A stretch of DNA of 7,282 bases. Origin: Clostridiaceae bacterium (GTDB lineage Bacteria; Bacillota; Clostridia; Saccharofermentanales; UBA5734). Below are positions 6,387 to 7,282 of the stretch, piece after piece (the stretch's first letter is position 1; each line of letters begins with the position of its first letter). The position numbers were made by a program, and so were the translations under genes. Below the pieces are notes generated by a model that saw only the letters and a list, made by a program, of their open reading frames with translations, searched no databases and was not told the origin of the DNA. The stretch is taken from positions 1 through 7,282 of the forward strand of contig JAAYPL010000070.1 in NCBI GenBank assembly GCA_012519875.1. Direction: 5' to 3'.

Positions 6387-7282
6387 TTATTTCGAAAAAA
6401 ACTCATCTCGCACCAGGTCTTGAAGAAATCTCTTTCGTATATTCAATCCCTTCGTTTCTTCAAAGAGATCGTATCCCTCTTTTTGACAAGCGGGGCATGC
6501 TTTTCTCGGAATAGTAATGCCTAAAAGCGATGCTCCCCTGTCGTTCCGGGATAGGATCGAATCCACACCCGGACAGTTCGGACATAACCTGAACTCCTGA
6601 ACTTGCGACTCTGAAATTCCGGCGGTATCATAGTAGACTAGGCGATTTCTCTTTACGAAAGACTTGTTCTCAAAGAGCTTTCGCCCAATAGCTTCTTTGT
6701 TGTGCCAAATATTGAAAACTTCTTCGGAGATTCTCTTCACCTGCTCCGTAACCCTGCCGGACTGCCTCCATTTCCCAAGATGATAATCGGGTTCCACAAC
6801 ACTTGAATAGTCGAGTCCCGCCATCGCGAGAATTATACCGGTATTCACATACGGCAGCGCACCCTGAATTGAATATCCGCCTTCGAGAACAGCGATATCG
6901 GGGTTCAGGCGGCTGTTAAGCTTGGCATAGCCTTGGGCGGAAAAGTTCATATTGGTAAGGGGGTCGGTGTAGTGATTGTCCTGTCCCGCCGAGTTGATGA
7001 TAAGATCCGGCTTGTACTCTTCGAGTATGGGTAAGATCGTGTTCTCAAGAACGTATTGAAATCCCTCGTCTCCGGTGTTCGGCGGGAGCGGTATGTTGAC
7101 ATTATAACCGAAGGCGGACGGACCGCCGAGATCTTCTATCGGTCCCGTTCCGGGATAGAGGGTTCGTCCGTCCTGATGAAATGAGATGAAGAGGGTATCC
7201 GGATCATTCCAATAGATATCTTCTGTCCCGTCCCCATGATGACAGTCGGTATCCACAACGGCAACCTTCATGTCGCCGTATT
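6387..7282 (-). CDS. Histone-deacetylase-fold hydrolase with C-terminal zinc-ribbon-like tail, N-terminus beyond the window
   Basis: The frame stays open to the right edge (YGD before the first Met at 7271), and that Met falls inside the catalytic core, so it is not the true start. Roughly 130-150 N-terminal residues, including the His-His pair of the family, should lie outside. Numbering from that Met, DTDCHHGDGT (7-16) gives zinc ligands Asp9 and His11, SAGQDNHYTDPL (94-105) gives the third ligand Asp98, and LEGGY (129-133) gives the oxyanion-stabilising Tyr133. YPGTG and INSAG are also typical. The family removes acetyl or other acyl groups from lysine or small amines such as acetylpolyamines; the substrate here is unknown. 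After about residue 225 comes an unusual tail with CPNC (230-233) and CPAC (259-262) separated by 25 residues, a possible zinc ribbon. Stop codon TAA is at 6387-6389. It is upstream of arcC in the same direction; no functional link can be shown. Confidence 0.9.
   Translation of the reverse strand, partial: YGDMKVAVVDTDCHHGDGTEDIYWNDPDTLFISFHQDGRTLYPGTGPIEDLGGPSAFGYNVNIPLPPNTGDEGFQYVLENTILPILEEYKPDLIINSAGQDNHYTDPLTNMNFSAQGYAKLNSRLNPDIAVLEGGYSIQGALPYVNTGIILAMAGLDYSSVVEPDYHLGKWRQSGRVTEQVKRISEEVFNIWHNKEAIGRKLFENKSFVKRNRLVYYDTAGISESQVQEFRLCPNCPGVDSILSRNDRGASLLGITIPRKACPACQKEGYDLFEETKGLNIRKRFLQDLVRDEFFSK

Overview
The window looks like a piece of a chromosome from an anaerobic, sugar-fermenting bacterium, most likely a member of the Bacillota (Clostridia-like). 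This rests on strong AGGAGG-type ribosome sites, sigma-A-like promoters, a GPH symporter beside an oligo-1,6-glucosidase, and a clostridial-looking carbamate kinase. The assignment is an inference from gene content and no taxonomic marker gene is present.

Left part (1-5284): a carbohydrate-use locus built around a divergent control region (about 390-667). To the left, on the minus strand, runs the 5' end of a gene for an apparently cytoplasmic protein that looks like an alpha/alpha-toroid enzyme; it leaves the window. To the right runs a compact plus-strand operon: a ROK-family repressor (668-1885), a GPH-family (MelB-like) sugar:cation symporter (about 1943-3343) and a GH13 alpha-glucosidase with oligo-1,6-glucosidase features (3344-5284). 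The last two genes abut at TGAATG, and no separate promoter is visible inside the operon. The simplest reading is uptake of an intact alpha-glucoside (for example isomaltose or a related oligosaccharide), cytoplasmic hydrolysis to monosaccharides, and sugar-dependent control by the ROK protein, which probably also regulates the divergent gene. The repressor has lost the catalytic Asp of ROK kinases but keeps the zinc motif. The glucosidase carries an extra helical domain of about 84 residues before its TIM barrel, the least ordinary feature of the locus.

Right part (5310-7282): two minus-strand genes unrelated to the sugar operon and convergent with it, separated from it by only 25 bases. The first in transcription order is the 3' part of a histone-deacetylase-fold hydrolase with intact zinc ligands and a C-terminal four-cysteine, zinc-ribbon-like tail; its N-terminus lies beyond the right edge. 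The second is a complete carbamate kinase (arcC type) with a convincing promoter of its own. No arginine deiminase or carbamoyltransferase gene is visible, so its pathway cannot be told from this window.

I see no RNA genes, insertion sequences, CRISPR arrays or phage genes. The content is mostly recognisable metabolism; the parts worth a second look are the glucosidase's N-terminal domain, the undescribed toroid-like partner, the divergent operator region and the deacetylase tail.
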